DNA from: Planctomycetota bacterium
Lineage (GTDB): Bacteria; Planctomycetota; Phycisphaerae; WQYP01
Reading direction: 5' to 3'
NCBI GenBank assembly: GCA_021785435.1
Contig: JAJYFE010000029.1
Location: 1-36,727, forward strand
DNA length: 36,727 nt
Both the position numbers and the translations under genes were made by a program. Below are positions 1-7,685 of this stretch, piece by piece. Below the pieces are notes generated by a model, which had not been told where the DNA came from, searched no databases, and saw only the letters and a list, made by a program, of their open reading frames with translations. Positions within the stretch are counted from its first letter, which is position 1; every line of letters starts with the position of its first letter.

Positions 1-142
1 CCGGCGCGCCGCAGGGAGTCCCCGTCCACCCCGCCGAAAAACGCCCCTGCGAATCTGCCTCTGGCCTCAAAACCGCCCAACCCGCTGTCCTGTCGGCTTT
101 AGCGACCCGCCCTGCGGAATCGCTGGCGGCACCGGCCGTTTC

Positions 143-171
143 TTGACGTTTCCGCGCAACCTACCTATAGT
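143..171 (+). promoter_or_regulatory. sigma70-like promoter of the superoxide dismutase gene
   Basis: A TTGACG hexamer (143-148) is followed after exactly 17 bases by TATAGT (166-171). This is close to the consensus -35/-10 pair of a housekeeping sigma factor. The expected start of transcription near 178 leaves a leader of about 30 bases that carries the AAGGAG ribosome binding site. It is one of the few strong promoter matches in this GC-rich window. No operator-like palindrome is apparent around it. Confidence 0.7.
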
Positions 172-207
172 TACGCACTGAAACGTTTCTAGGCAAGGAG
201 TTTACCC

Positions 208-843
208 ATGGCTCACAGCTTACCCGCTTTGCCCTATGATTTCGCGGCACTGGAACCGGTGATCGATACTCAAACCATGCAGATTCACCATGGCAAACAT
301 CACGGCGGCTACGTGACAAATCTGAATAACGCCATTTCCGGCCAACCAGCTCTGGAGGCGAAATCCGCCGAGGCGCTTATCGCTGACCTGTCCGCGGCGC
401 CCGAAGCGGTCCGGACCGCGGTCCGCAACAATGGCGGCGGGCACGTTAATCACAGCATGTTCTGGCGGATCATGGCGCCCCAGGGCAAAGGAGGGGGCGG
501 CGAGCCGACGGGGGACCTTGCCGCAGCGCTTAAATCCACCTTCGGATCCTTTGCCGACTTCAAGACGCGGTTTATGGATGCCGGCGCCAAACGGTTCGGT
601 TCGGGCTGGGTCTGGTTGGTGCTACGGGATGGCAAGCTGGCGATCGGCTCCACGGCCAACCAGGACAATCCCCTGATGGGGCAGGCGGTCACGGGCCTGG
701 CGGGCAAACCCGTGCTGGGTCTGGACGTGTGGGAACACGCCTATTATTTGAAATACCAGAACCGCCGGGCGGACTATATGACTGCCTGGTGGAACGTGGT
801 GAACTGGACGAAAGTCGCAGAGCTTTATCGCGCGGCGCGGTAG
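208..843 (+). CDS. sodA: superoxide dismutase (Mn/Fe family)
   Basis: Converts superoxide to oxygen and hydrogen peroxide. No signal peptide is visible, so it should act in the cytoplasm. The 211-residue length is normal for the family. The four metal ligands are visible: H27 (in [11 protein letters not shown]), H82 (in NHSMFW), D173 and H177 (in DVWEHAYY). The stretch STANQDNPL near residue 150 resembles manganese-type or cambialistic enzymes, but metal choice cannot be settled by eye. The ATG at 208 follows AAGGAG (195-200) with 7 bases of spacing. The gene stands alone behind its own promoter and is convergent with the DUF4838 gene. The choice of sodA over sodB is tentative. Confidence 0.95.
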   Translation: MAHSLPALPYDFAALEPVIDTQTMQIHHGKHHGGYVTNLNNAISGQPALEAKSAEALIADLSAAPEAVRTAVRNNGGGHVNHSMFWRIMAPQGKGGGGEPTGDLAAALKSTFGSFADFKTRFMDAGAKRFGSGWVWLVLRDGKLAIGSTANQDNPLMGQAVTGLAGKPVLGLDVWEHAYYLKYQNRRADYMTAWWNVVNWTKVAELYRAAR

Positions 844-1032
844 CTTAAGGCGAAGACAAATCTCGGTTCTGCAAATGGAGGGCGCAGGCACATCCGCAGC
901 AGGTCGCCGCGGGCGACTAAACTGTTGGGACATTGCCGGCTATCCCGAGGGCCGTCGGGAGCTCTGGCGGCGGCAGTACCCCATGTTCCGGTGTCGTGAA
1001 AATCGCCGGGGTCTGAGGTTGGTCTAAGACAC

Positions 1033-1055
1033 CGCCCCCCTACAAGTGGGGGGTG
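1033..1055. terminator. possible hairpin between convergent genes
   Basis: CCCCCC (1035-1040) and GGGGGG (1048-1053) can pair around a 7-base loop, extended by one G-U and one C-G pair. It lies between the convergent sod gene and the DUF4838 gene. There is no clear U-tract on either side, so its role as an intrinsic terminator is uncertain. A second small GC hairpin, GTCGCC-GCG-GGCGAC, lies at 903-917. Otherwise 844-1083 shows nothing recognisable. Confidence 0.3.
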
Positions 1056-1083
1056 ATATATGGGTAGGGGGACGCCAATTTCG

Positions 1084-3573
1084 TTATCGGCGGGCGCCCG
1101 CAGGGCTTGAGCGGCGGGCCGCTTGTACCCGCAGCAACAGAACCCCGCCATCGATTCCGCTCAGGTAAATCAGTTTCTTGACCCGCACGGCTATCACATT
1201 GGGTTGTCCGCGGACCAGACGCCTGGTGATGTTGAAGTAGAACGGCTTATCCCAGCCGAAACCGTTGGCCAGCAGGCGATGCACGCCAATTGGTTTGCCG
1301 TTCAGGAACACCCTGGCGTTGCCGTCGACCGCGCCAAAATAAAGAATAATCTGCTGCGTACCGTGATGGGCGGGCGGCTGGATCGACCGGCGATACCAGG
1401 CCACCCCGTGATAAGCGGGGTAACCCTGATCCTGCCAAGGCAGATCGGCGGTTACCCGTGGCCAATGGACAGCGTGAAAGGTTGGCTTCATCCAGCCTTG
1501 CTGAAGCCCCAGATTCCGCGGATCGATATGAAAAAGCCACCCCTTGTCGCAACTTTCCACAATCCGCGGATGCTTGAAAACGCCGAACAGGACACGTTCC
1601 TGGGTGTGGAGTTTCCGGCCCCAGGTGCGCATGGTTCCGGAAATGGACGGCCAGGCGACCGGCCCATTATCGAACACCCAGCCGCCCTTGAAGCTTTGGA
1701 TAAAATGTTCCAAGCCTTGTAATTCCTGCGTCGCCTGCAGGAATTGGCCCTCCAGCCGCAAGTCCAGAAAGCGGCGCGTGCGCAGGGCGACCTGATAGCC
1801 GGCCCAGACACCTTCCAGGCGCTGGGCATAGAGTTTGCGATCGCGCACCAGCGCCCGGGCCTGGGTCATGTCGCGTCCGAGTTGGCGCAGCAGGGCGTCG
1901 GTGAAAAGATTCCAGGCGTCGTAGCCGCCGCTGCCAAAATACGGCCCGGTTTCCGCCGCTTTTTCCATGGTCTGGTAATATCGCTTCATCGGTGCCGCGG
2001 CGGGACCGAAATAATTATGGTAATACAAGTCCAGTTCCTTGTGAACGTTCATATTGGGATTCCACAGGAGCTGGCAGTACATATAGAGATCCAACCCCTG
2101 CGGCCCCCAGCTGGGATGCGATTCGTTGTACACGCCGACCACGTGATAGCGGCGGTAGGCACGCAAGCGATTGACCATGGTATGAATAATGGGCAGCGGG
2201 CCGTACCAGCAGTAGCCGGACCAATATTCATAGGTCATCAGTTCTTTCGAAAGCCGGCTGTAGCCCCGCAGCGAACGCAAAAAATTGGCGTTCTGCACGC
2301 TGGCCGGGTCATCCAAATTTCTGGAGTAATCGCTGTAACCAGCGGCATAAGGAGACAGCATGACCACTAAATTGGGCGCTAGAGCCTTAATCAAAGTGGG
2401 GACTTCGGTGTAATCCCAATAAGCTAAACAGCCAATTTTCGCCCGTGGCGCGGCCTGGGCCACCAGCCGGGCCACGATGTTATTAAATTCGCAGACACGG
2501 TTGGACATAGATACCCCGCCAAAAACCGCCTTGAGCTTGGGATCATCCATGGCGCGTTCGCGCGGGCCTTGGCCCCACAGGCCGCCATCATTGGGTGAAA
2601 CCGAGATGATCCGTTGTTCGGGGTTGGCCCGGGCTTGGGCAATAACTTTCGCGGCGACAAGTCTTTGCACCGCGGGATTGGCCAAGTCCAACTGGCCGTG
2701 CGGGTCGCGTTGGCCATTGATCAAAGCATAATAGTCAGGATGTTTGGCAAAATACTCCTTAGGCGGCAGCAAATACTGGTAACACTGGTCGAAATCGACA
2801 TAGTAATAGCCACCGTATTTCATGGGCGTCCACAGATCCGTGTTCAAACGGTTGCGCGTCGCCCACAAGTGGGTACGTGCCCGCTGCCGGGCGGTTTCAT
2901 CCTGCCAATCCACGTAATCATCGATTCCCCAGCGATATTTATACGCGGGACGATACGTTTTGCGGCCCAGCGGCAGAACAATCCGTTTCAACTTCGGTAC
3001 ATATTCACCCCAGCGCTCCGGCCGATACCAGCGCACCCCCAGGTTTTCCAGAAACTGGTAAACCCCATACAGGGTGCCACGCTCCTGTACAAAGACCTGC
3101 CCCTTGGCGTTCTGGACCGTCGGGCCGATGCCGCCGGCAATCCGCAGGCGATGGGGACCTGCCGCGATGACAAACGAATCAGGATCCAGTTTTTGCCAGC
3201 CCAGATCCTGGTTATACGGATGCGGCCCCAGGATAATCAGGGGGGCGCCTTGCGGCGCCGCGGTTCGTTCAAGGTGGAGCTTCTTACCCGTCATCCGCCG
3301 CAGATAAGTCTGTAGTTGCCGGGCTGCGAAGTTTTCCACCGGCGTGGGTGTTGGCGGCAGAACAATCGTTGGGGTCCGCCGGGCGCTAAGCAGGATCAGT
3401 CTGGCCGCAGCGCGCCGCGCCGGTATCCTGCCGGCACCGGCCAGGCCCACAACGGCAGGCGGGACGCCCGCGGTACGGGGCGCTGGGACAGCCAAGACCG
3501 GGTGATTGACGACCAGTCCCAGAAACAAAACGCCAATGGCGCTGCGAGAATAAAGTCGCCGCATATACCGCAT
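1084..3573 (-). CDS. secreted DUF4838-domain protein (alpha-glucuronidase-like), putative carbohydrate-active
   Basis: An 829-residue exported protein. Residues 1-30 form a signal peptide (basic MRYMRRLYSR, then a hydrophobic core ending near VLA). A segment with AARQLQTYLRRMTGKKL near residues 85-100 resembles the small N-terminal domain of GH67-like proteins. The central part, with HPDYYALINGQR and SVSPNDGG, matches what I recognise as DUF4838. The C-terminal ~150 residues (YRRSIQPP, VFLNGKPIG) resemble a galactose-binding jelly roll as in GH2 enzymes. Enzymatic activity on a uronic-acid or similar glycan is inference; DUF4838 has no established reaction that I can cite. The start is supported by AGGAG (complement of 3580-3584). 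It is divergent from the araC-type gene, with one copy of the 31-bp motif 76 bases upstream. Confidence 0.8.
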   Translation of the reverse strand: MRYMRRLYSRSAIGVLFLGLVVNHPVLAVPAPRTAGVPPAVVGLAGAGRIPARRAAARLILLSARRTPTIVLPPTPTPVENFAARQLQTYLRRMTGKKLHLERTAAPQGAPLIILGPHPYNQDLGWQKLDPDSFVIAAGPHRLRIAGGIGPTVQNAKGQVFVQERGTLYGVYQFLENLGVRWYRPERWGEYVPKLKRIVLPLGRKTYRPAYKYRWGIDDYVDWQDETARQRARTHLWATRNRLNTDLWTPMKYGGYYYVDFDQCYQYLLPPKEYFAKHPDYYALINGQRDPHGQLDLANPAVQRLVAAKVIAQARANPEQRIISVSPNDGGLWGQGPRERAMDDPKLKAVFGGVSMSNRVCEFNNIVARLVAQAAPRAKIGCLAYWDYTEVPTLIKALAPNLVVMLSPYAAGYSDYSRNLDDPASVQNANFLRSLRGYSRLSKELMTYEYWSGYCWYGPLPIIHTMVNRLRAYRRYHVVGVYNESHPSWGPQGLDLYMYCQLLWNPNMNVHKELDLYYHNYFGPAAAPMKRYYQTMEKAAETGPYFGSGGYDAWNLFTDALLRQLGRDMTQARALVRDRKLYAQRLEGVWAGYQVALRTRRFLDLRLEGQFLQATQELQGLEHFIQSFKGGWVFDNGPVAWPSISGTMRTWGRKLHTQERVLFGVFKHPRIVESCDKGWLFHIDPRNLGLQQGWMKPTFHAVHWPRVTADLPWQDQGYPAYHGVAWYRRSIQPPAHHGTQQIILYFGAVDGNARVFLNGKPIGVHRLLANGFGWDKPFYFNITRRLVRGQPNVIAVRVKKLIYLSGIDGGVLLLRVQAARRSSPAGARR

Positions 3574-3911
3574 GGTTTGCTCCTACCAGCCTAACGAGCC
3601 TTATCCGCGAAACGAGGTTGTATGCCACGATAGCGGTTCGCCCGTGGCGTGTCTTTAGCGATTTTCACAAATTATTTCGCAGTTTCCAGGAACCGTCGTC
3701 CCACGGCAAACGTGGTTGAGGCAGGGCTTCGCGGTCGTATGGGCCGTGCCGCCGTGGAGCGCCAGCACCATACCGCTGGCCCGGAAACCGCTGCCAGCCT
3801 GATCTGGCTGCACCGGCGGACGTGGTTGCGGGCGCCGGAAGGCGCGTGGTAAAGTTGAGGTGCGGAGCAACTACGGGTCAGGCTCTGCCTGAAAACAGCG
3901 GAATGTAAATC
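3574..3911. other. divergent intergenic region between the DUF4838 and araC-type genes
   Basis: 338 bases with no credible gene. The two ORF-track entries here lie over the 31-bp repeated motif at 3650-3680 and are incidental. The region should hold the promoters of both divergent genes. I see no convincing -35/-10 pair; the 31-bp motif is the only conserved element. Confidence 0.6.
3650..3680 (-). promoter_or_regulatory. 31-bp repeated motif, copy A, upstream of the DUF4838 gene
   Basis: Read on the minus strand it begins GCGAAATAATTTGTGAAAAT and ends CGCTAAAGACA. It matches copy C (7299-7329) with 3 mismatches and copy B (5710-5740) with 5, without gaps. All three copies point towards the downstream gene, here 76 bases from its ATG. 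Inside it are three GNNAAA steps (GCGAAA, GTGAAA, GCTAAA) at offsets 1, 13 and 22. That is the kind of direct repeat bound by AraC-family proteins. Operator function is inferred. Confidence 0.6.
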
Positions 3912-4751
3912 ATGGCTAAGCAACCGCCAGCCATTGTGACGGCGCATCCGGCGGTCGGTGCGTCGCCTATTGAACGCGTGCTTGATTGCCAGCGTTACCC
4001 GCGTCCGATCAGCGGCGCGGTGATCGTCAGCCAAGGCGTGCCGGGTCACCTGCTGCAGCTGGCGGTGCGGGGGCAGGTGGAATACGAGGTGGCCGGGCGC
4101 ACGTACCTTCTGCAGCCGGGAGACTTGATTTGGCACCATAATATGGAGACGGTTCGGCGACGGGCGGTCCGGGGATACTGGGAATGCTACGCCGTGAACT
4201 TTTTGGCCGCGGATTTGCCGCCGCCGCCGTTCGATCGCCGGGTGCAACGCGTCGATAGCAGCATCGAGCGGCGATTCGCGGCGCTGCTGGAGGCCTGGCG
4301 CGAGACGACGGTCCCACCGCTGTGGCGGGAGTTGCGGGTTCGGGCCAGGCTGGAACTGTTGCTGGCGGATTTGCTGGAGGATTCAGCGGGGGCGCTGCCC
4401 GAGCGCGGTTTTCGGACGGATTCGCCGGCCTGGTTGTGGTGGGCGTTGGAAAGCCGGCTGCGCGATAAATTAGCCGAGCCGATGAGTTTACAGCGCATGG
4501 TGGAATTGGCCGGTTACAGCGCCGCGACCGTCACGGCCGCGTGCCATGCCGCGGTGGGTCAGTCGCCCATGAAGCGTTTCAAGCAACTTCGCCTGACCCT
4601 GGCCCGCAGCCTGGTGGAACGTTCGCGGATGAACTTCTGGGAAATTGCCGAACATGTCGGCTACCAGCGCCAGCACGAGTTCAGCCGCGATTACCATAAA
4701 GCGTTCGGCGTGGCGCCGCGGGAGCACCGCCGCGCGGCCATGCCGCGCTGA
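3912..4751 (+). CDS. AraC-family transcriptional regulator
   Basis: A 279-residue regulator. Residues ~30-110 look like the cupin-type sensing domain (the stretch around YLLQPGDLIWHH is typical). Residues ~180-275 carry two helix-turn-helix units, the second around NFWEIAEHVGYQRQHEFSR followed by FGVAPREHRR, the standard AraC ending. The first unit is less canonical (LQRMVELAGYSAATVTAACH). It is divergent from the DUF4838 gene and upstream of the sugar transporter, so a role as a local sugar-responsive regulator is likely. Its ligand is unknown. No strong Shine-Dalgarno is seen before the ATG; GCGGAA lies 9 bases upstream. Confidence 0.88.
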   Translation: MAKQPPAIVTAHPAVGASPIERVLDCQRYPRPISGAVIVSQGVPGHLLQLAVRGQVEYEVAGRTYLLQPGDLIWHHNMETVRRRAVRGYWECYAVNFLAADLPPPPFDRRVQRVDSSIERRFAALLEAWRETTVPPLWRELRVRARLELLLADLLEDSAGALPERGFRTDSPAWLWWALESRLRDKLAEPMSLQRMVELAGYSAATVTAACHAAVGQSPMKRFKQLRLTLARSLVERSRMNFWEIAEHVGYQRQHEFSRDYHKAFGVAPREHRRAAMPR

Positions 4752-4920
4752 CGTTCGGGGGGTTGCTAAGAAATAACGTGCACGATCCGGCTGGTTCTTT
4801 TGGCTACTGGGTGCGTGGCGCGCTTCTTACAGACCCACTGGGCGGGGTAGGCTCATCGCCGGCGTCTCGCCAGCGGCCAAAATTTCCGGGGCATTTGTAC
4901 AGGTTATTTCCTGGCGTCCC

Positions 4921-5193
4921 CTAACCGTGCCCGCAACCGGTTCCAACGGGGTCGGCAGCGGGGATGGGGACCGATTCCACATCAAGCGATTCCGGCCCAA
5001 AGTCCTGCTCGTGCGGCCAGGCGATGCTGCCAAAACCCAGGCGAACCGAGCGAAAGTATGTCACGCCCTTTAATGCGGTGAAGATACTTTTGTCCAGGTG
5101 GGGCCGGACATCGAAGCGTCGGGTCTTGCCGGTGCTAAAGGCAAGCTCCAGTTGGTAGTTATCCAGCGGATGCACACCGGTCACGGTGATCAT
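4921..5193 (-). CDS. DUF2442-domain small protein
   Basis: A 90-residue protein starting MITVTGVHPLDNYQLELAF, with RRFDVRPHLD and FGSIAWPHEQDFGPESL, which I recognise as DUF2442. Such proteins often follow a DUF4160 gene, as here, and the pair is sometimes regarded as toxin-antitoxin-like; their function is not established. The ATG at 5193 has a perfect AGGAGG (complement of 5201-5206) 7 bases upstream, so I prefer it to the ORF-track start at 5295. The reading frame nevertheless stays open upstream into the C-terminal part of DUF4160, so the two domains would be a fusion if the frameshift at about 5285 were absent. The last ~15 residues (PIPAADPVGTGCGHG) look like a non-conserved tail. Confidence 0.75.
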   Translation of the reverse strand: MITVTGVHPLDNYQLELAFSTGKTRRFDVRPHLDKSIFTALKGVTYFRSVRLGFGSIAWPHEQDFGPESLDVESVPIPAADPVGTGCGHG

Positions 5194-5474
5194 CACGCTG
5201 CCTCCTAATTTCAGCGGTTCAATGCGAAAAGGCCGTTCGCCATTGACGACAAGCTGCCAGTCGGCCGTCAGTTCCTTCGGGTGAATTCCGTCCACGCCTG
5301 CACAAGCTTCAGCCGCGAGGCAGGTATGGCTCCCGCGAGAACCTCCCCGGAGGGGATTGCCAACAGCGCCGTTCCCTCGGCGTACTTGACATGAATGCGT
5401 GGTGAATAATGCCGCTTGTCATCGAAAAAGTACAGCATGACGATGAGGCCATAAAACATGGAAATAACAGGCAT
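5194..5474 (-). pseudogene. DUF4160-domain gene, disrupted by a single-base frameshift
   Basis: The start MPVISMFYGLIVMLYFFDD and the stretch SPRIHVKYAEGTALLAIPSGEVL are typical of DUF4160, read from the ATG at 5474 with GGGAG 8 bases upstream. The frame continues to LKLVQAWTE, then runs out at 5268 with the unrelated FTRRN. The expected continuation (IHPKELTADWQLVVNGERPFRIEPLK) is present in the next frame, 5288-5205. One base, most simply an A in GGAAATT now reading GGAATT, appears to be missing near 5287. The 178-residue ORF in the track uses an implausible upstream start. The frameshift may be real decay or a sequencing error. Confidence 0.7.
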
Positions 5475-5866
5475 CGAACGCTCCCTTTTCAAAATTATTC
5501 CAGCGTACCATGCATCGTTTGTCGTGCCTGGTGTAAGGGGTGCGGCAAGATTCCAGATGGGGCCGCGGTGAGCGTTGGTGGAAGCACCCCGAATAGCCCG
5601 AGATGGCGGACCGCGGGAGGCGGCCCCAACGCTCGGGATGGCCACCATGTTGTTCGCCCATGCTGGGATACCCATCATTGCGGGTCCTCCGCCGGCCGCT
5701 GCCCAACCCGCGAAATAATTTTTCAAAATTGCTAAAGGCGCGCCCTGTTTCAGGGGCATAATGAAGCCACATGCGGCTGCAACCCGTGGCCACAGCACCA
5801 CCATGTAAAAAAGTGAATTTATGATGGCTGTATACTAACGCGGATATTTTCAGGGTGCGTGCCGGA
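5475..5866. other. intergenic region upstream of the sugar transporter
   Basis: About 390 bases without a credible gene. The only recognised element is motif copy B. A TATACT hexamer preceded directly by TG (5829-5836) could be an extended -10 for the transporter, but no matching -35 is visible. Confidence 0.5.
5710..5740 (+). promoter_or_regulatory. 31-bp repeated motif, copy B, upstream of the MFS transporter
   Basis: Begins GCGAAATAATTTTTCAAAAT and ends TGCTAAAGGCG. It differs from copy A at 5 of 31 positions and is in the same orientation relative to its downstream gene, 126 bases from the ATG at 5867. Of the three GNNAAA steps, the outer two are intact and the middle one reads TTCAAA. 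Confidence 0.55.
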
Positions 5867-7273
5867 ATGGTTGAACAGGATTTAGCGACGCCCGGAGGGA
5901 ACGGTCAAGTCAGCGGCGTCGGCGGCGCGGGTCGCCGCGCCACCTTCACCGTGGGGACGCTGGTCTACCACCGGGCCAACCTGGTTACACTTTTCGCCTG
6001 GCTGCTCTGGGGTGATTTCATCTTCAACCTGATGCAGACGGTGATGCCGTCGCTATTGCCTTTGATCCTTAAGCGGCATCACGCCACCGACAGCCAGATC
6101 GCCATCATCGTCAACAGTTTGTTCATGTTGATGAATATGCTGCTCAATCCCGTGATCAGTTATCGATCAGACCGAACCCGCACCCGCTGGGGCCGCCGCC
6201 GGCCCTATATTCTGCTGACCACCCCGCTGGTGGTGCTTTTTCTGGCCCTGATTCCCTACGCGCCAAACCTTCTGAAAATAGTCGAACGGATTCCCGGTGC
6301 GGCGGGGCTGTTGGCGCTAAGTCCGATTTCCACGGTTATCTTGATGTTTGGCGTACTGGTGGTGGGATTTCAACTCTTCAACATGTTTATCAGCTCGGTC
6401 TACTACTATCTGATCGTGGACGTCGTTCCGGCCCCGCTGATCGGCCGGTTTTATGGTTTATTCCGCTTTTTTGGCTCGCTGGCGGGCGTATTTTACAGCT
6501 TTTTCATCTTTCCCCTGGCCAAAACCCACATGGCGATGATTTTCCTGGTCACCGCTCTGCTCTACGGCGTATGTATCATGCTGATGGCCTGGCGCGTGAA
6601 AGAGGGCCAATATCCGCCCCCGGAGAAGGAAGAGCATGGCAACTGGTACAGCGGAATCAAAAACTACGCCCGGGAATGTTTTGGCTGCCCGTACTATTGG
6701 TGGGTGTTCCTGGTGTATGGCTGCTACACTTGGGCTGGGGCGGCCAACGTATTTGGGATATTTTTCTTTCGCGATGAGATCGGTTTATCCCTGGCCCAGA
6801 TCGGAAAAATCGGCGCGATCGGCGGCCTGATCTGCATGGCGGCGGCGTATCCGGTCGGCGTGCTGATCGATCGCTGGGGCAGCCACAAAACGCTATTCAT
6901 CGGCTTTACAGCGGTGCCGATCTGCAGCCTCGCCACCGCCTTGTTGGCGCACGGATTCTGGAGCGCGGTATTGCTCGGCGTACCGGCGACTCTGGCCACG
7001 TACACGGTGGGCGCCGCCATACTGAACTGGACCGTGGCGGTCTATCCGCGGGCGCGCTACGGTCAGTTTGGATCAGCGGGCGCCATGTCCTCATCGCTGG
7101 TGGCCGCCGGGTTAAGCCCGCTGGCCGGGTGGTTGATCGACTACGTGCACAGTTACCGGCTGGTGGTCTGCCTGTGGCCGGCGGCTTTCAGCCTGCTGGG
7201 ACTGGCCGCGGCGCTGGTCGTCTACCAGCGCTGGAAGGCCCTGGGCGCTCCGGATCATTATCAGCCGCCGTAA
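5867..7273 (+). CDS. MFS sugar transporter, GPH (glycoside-pentoside-hexuronide):cation symporter type
   Basis: About 468 residues with roughly 12 hydrophobic segments, an inner-membrane carrier. The cytoplasmic loop SDRTRTRWGRRRPYILL after the second or third helix is the hallmark of the GPH/MFS_2 branch (melibiose and glucuronide carriers). A central hydrophilic loop (RVKEGQYPPPEKEEHG) separates the two halves. The substrate cannot be read from the sequence; the neighbouring DUF4838 and GH42-like genes suggest an oligosaccharide, galactoside or uronide. The track starts at a GTG (5855). I prefer the ATG at 5867 because CAGGG at 5851-5855 then serves as a ribosome binding site. Confidence 0.88.
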   Translation: MVEQDLATPGGNGQVSGVGGAGRRATFTVGTLVYHRANLVTLFAWLLWGDFIFNLMQTVMPSLLPLILKRHHATDSQIAIIVNSLFMLMNMLLNPVISYRSDRTRTRWGRRRPYILLTTPLVVLFLALIPYAPNLLKIVERIPGAAGLLALSPISTVILMFGVLVVGFQLFNMFISSVYYYLIVDVVPAPLIGRFYGLFRFFGSLAGVFYSFFIFPLAKTHMAMIFLVTALLYGVCIMLMAWRVKEGQYPPPEKEEHGNWYSGIKNYARECFGCPYYWWVFLVYGCYTWAGAANVFGIFFFRDEIGLSLAQIGKIGAIGGLICMAAAYPVGVLIDRWGSHKTLFIGFTAVPICSLATALLAHGFWSAVLLGVPATLATYTVGAAILNWTVAVYPRARYGQFGSAGAMSSSLVAAGLSPLAGWLIDYVHSYRLVVCLWPAAFSLLGLAAALVVYQRWKALGAPDHYQPP

Positions 7274-7298
7274 GGCGCTCCTGGCAGCCATTGGAATT

Positions 7299-7329
7299 GC
7301 GAAATGTTTTGTGAAAATTGCTAAAGACA
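7299..7329 (+). promoter_or_regulatory. 31-bp repeated motif, copy C, upstream of the prepilin operon
   Basis: Begins GCGAAATGTTTTGTGAAAAT and ends TGCTAAAGACA. It starts 25 bases after the transporter stop codon and precedes the prepilin / GH42 genes. It has 3 mismatches to copy A and keeps all three GNNAAA steps. The ORF-track peptide 7112..7330 beginning MSLAIFTKHF mirrors the one at copy A (MSLAIFTNYF) only because both lie over this motif. Confidence 0.6.
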
Positions 7330-7670
7330 TCGGGCGGGTGCCAGAATAGCATGAGAACAGAGGTCGTTTTCAGTTGGTGGATTGTCTAAAGTTTTTTAGG
7401 GGAGGAGCCATTATGCAAGGCCCAATGGGATTACAGGTTTCAAGTTACAGGGGACTGGAGGGAAAAGGTGGAAGGTCTCTGGAGGCCGGGCGCGGCGGCG
7501 GGATGAAGGACGAAGGGTCGCCCTTGGCGACGTCTCGTTCGGCGGTGGTCCACCTTTCGCCTAGCGAGCCTGTTATCTTCAGCCCGCTGAGAACCGATCG
7601 CGGAGTGGCCCCGGCGGCAAGCCTATCCCTGGAAACTGGTAATACTGGCTCTCTTTTAAAGGAGATTAGC
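7330..7670 (+). other. long leader of the first prepilin gene, with an alternative start at 7413
   Basis: Between motif copy C and the preferred start at 7671 the prepilin reading frame is open. It contains a second good initiation site: GGAGGAG at 7401-7407, then ATG at 7413. Starting there would add 86 residues of unremarkable, G/R/S-rich sequence ahead of the prepilin motif. The part from 7501 on is duplicated upstream of the lectin-like gene (13924-14113), which argues that it is a leader rather than a protein domain. Confidence 0.4.
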
Positions 7671-7685
7671 ATGAGAGCGTATCAC
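7501..7685 (+). repeat. leader repeat, copy 1 (ahead of prepilin 1)
   Basis: This ~185-base stretch aligns with 13924-14113. Shared blocks are GGATGAAGG.CG at the 5' end, GATCG.GGA in the middle, then GAAAC.GGTA.TACTGGC.CTCTTTTA.AGGAG and finally ATG.GAGCGTATCA. The last block contains the Shine-Dalgarno and the start codon. Short pairing within CTCTTTTAAAGGAG could cover the ribosome binding site. The duplication suggests a shared 5'-leader control. Confidence 0.6.

Noticed and set aside
2614-3315. Plus-strand ORFs opposite the DUF4838 gene (199-233 residues)
   Set aside because: Shadow frames of a well-supported gene in GC-rich DNA.
3649-3852. ORF beginning MSLAIFTNYF resembling the one ending at 7330 (MSLAIFTKHF)
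   Set aside because: The similarity is the 31-bp regulatory motif read in the same frame; the rest of the two ORFs is unrelated.
5268-5804. 178-residue ORF as annotated in the track
   Set aside because: Its first ~110 residues have no family resemblance and run across motif copy B; only the part from 5474 is DUF4160.
7374-7412. Track start (GTG 7374) of prepilin 1
   Set aside because: No ribosome binding site; two much better sites exist at 7413 and 7671, and the latter is supported by the duplicated leader.
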